A stretch of DNA of 64,000 nucleotides from Streptococcus suis (GTDB taxonomy: Bacteria > Bacillota > Bacilli > Lactobacillales > Streptococcaceae): positions 1 through 64,000 of the forward strand of contig NZ_JAMWEM010000001.1 in NCBI RefSeq assembly GCF_024509525.1. The letters run 5' to 3'. Positions within the stretch are counted from its first letter, which is position 1. Each line of letters begins with the position of its first letter. Below, piece by piece: positions 63,990 through 64,000 of this stretch. The translations under genes were made by a program, and so were the position numbers. Below the pieces are notes generated by a model, which was given only the letters and a program-made list of their open reading frames with translations, made no database searches and was not told where the DNA came from.

Positions 63990-64000
63990 AAACATGTCCC

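Noticed and set aside
63989..64000. SMK-box riboswitch for metK
   Set aside because: Expected in this lineage, but only 11 bases upstream of the start are in the window, so it cannot be supported.

Overview
The window is a chromosomal segment of a low-GC streptococcus, most probably Streptococcus suis or a close relative. The support is internal: an arginine deiminase cluster with a YfcC-type ArcD, an msm raffinose/melibiose operon that lacks msmK, an L-lysine type MurE, CodY, CtsR and NagR-like operators at canonical streptococcal targets, and short dispersed repeats of the S. suis type (hairpins built on GAGGCTG...CAGCCTC). No rRNA, tRNA, CRISPR array or prophage was seen.

Layout. 0-5 kb: CodY-boxed branched-chain amino-acid ABC transporter livJHMGF (minus). 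5-6.1 kb: YlbG and the decayed remains of two small helical type VII secretion accessory genes. 6.1-7.6 kb: clpP under a CtsR box, and upp. 7.6-17 kb: the msm alpha-galactoside/sucrose operon (aga, msmE, msmF, msmG, gtfA, dexB) with divergent AraC-type msmR. 17-19.3 kb: two PLP enzymes of sulfur amino-acid metabolism. 19.4-25.4 kb: a small membrane protein, murE, a decayed siderophore ABC ATPase facing a decayed glutathione peroxidase, rsuA, a glutathionyl-hydroquinone-reductase-like protein and LtrA. 25.4-28 kb: nagB diverging from a 57-aa membrane protein, queA and an ArgR-family regulator. 28-32.2 kb: a three-gene operon of J-domain-like protein, HscC-type Hsp70 and polytopic membrane protein. 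32.2-38.9 kb: arginine deiminase cluster arcA-arcB-arcC-arcD plus an M20 dipeptidase. 38.9-43.4 kb: ftsX, ftsE, prfB with its programmed frameshift, queG, VanZ. 43.5-48.7 kb: two TM2 proteins, a small membrane protein and a P-type cation ATPase behind a yybP-ykoY-like Mn2+ riboswitch. 48.8-53.9 kb: trmN6-like/GIY-YIG/K+ channel overlapping genes, ClC channel, DUF308, self-regulated TetR, azoreductase, GNAT. 53.9-64 kb: cshA, PH-domain protein, ABC exporter, prfC, two membrane proteins, a dead IS200-type transposase and metK.

How it works together. Many genes serve nutrient sensing and acquisition: CodY-controlled BCAA uptake, CcpA/MsmR-type control of alpha-galactosides, NagR-type control of amino-sugar use, and an arginine deiminase pathway sharing one operator motif at arcA and arcD. 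The most unusual module is the HscC/J-protein/membrane-protein operon at 28.0-32.1 kb. It lies between argR/queA and the arc cluster and has its own promoter and terminator. The window also records reductive evolution: a type VII accessory pair, a siderophore ATPase, a peroxidase and a transposase are all broken, and the ATPase and peroxidase are cut at a shared junction.
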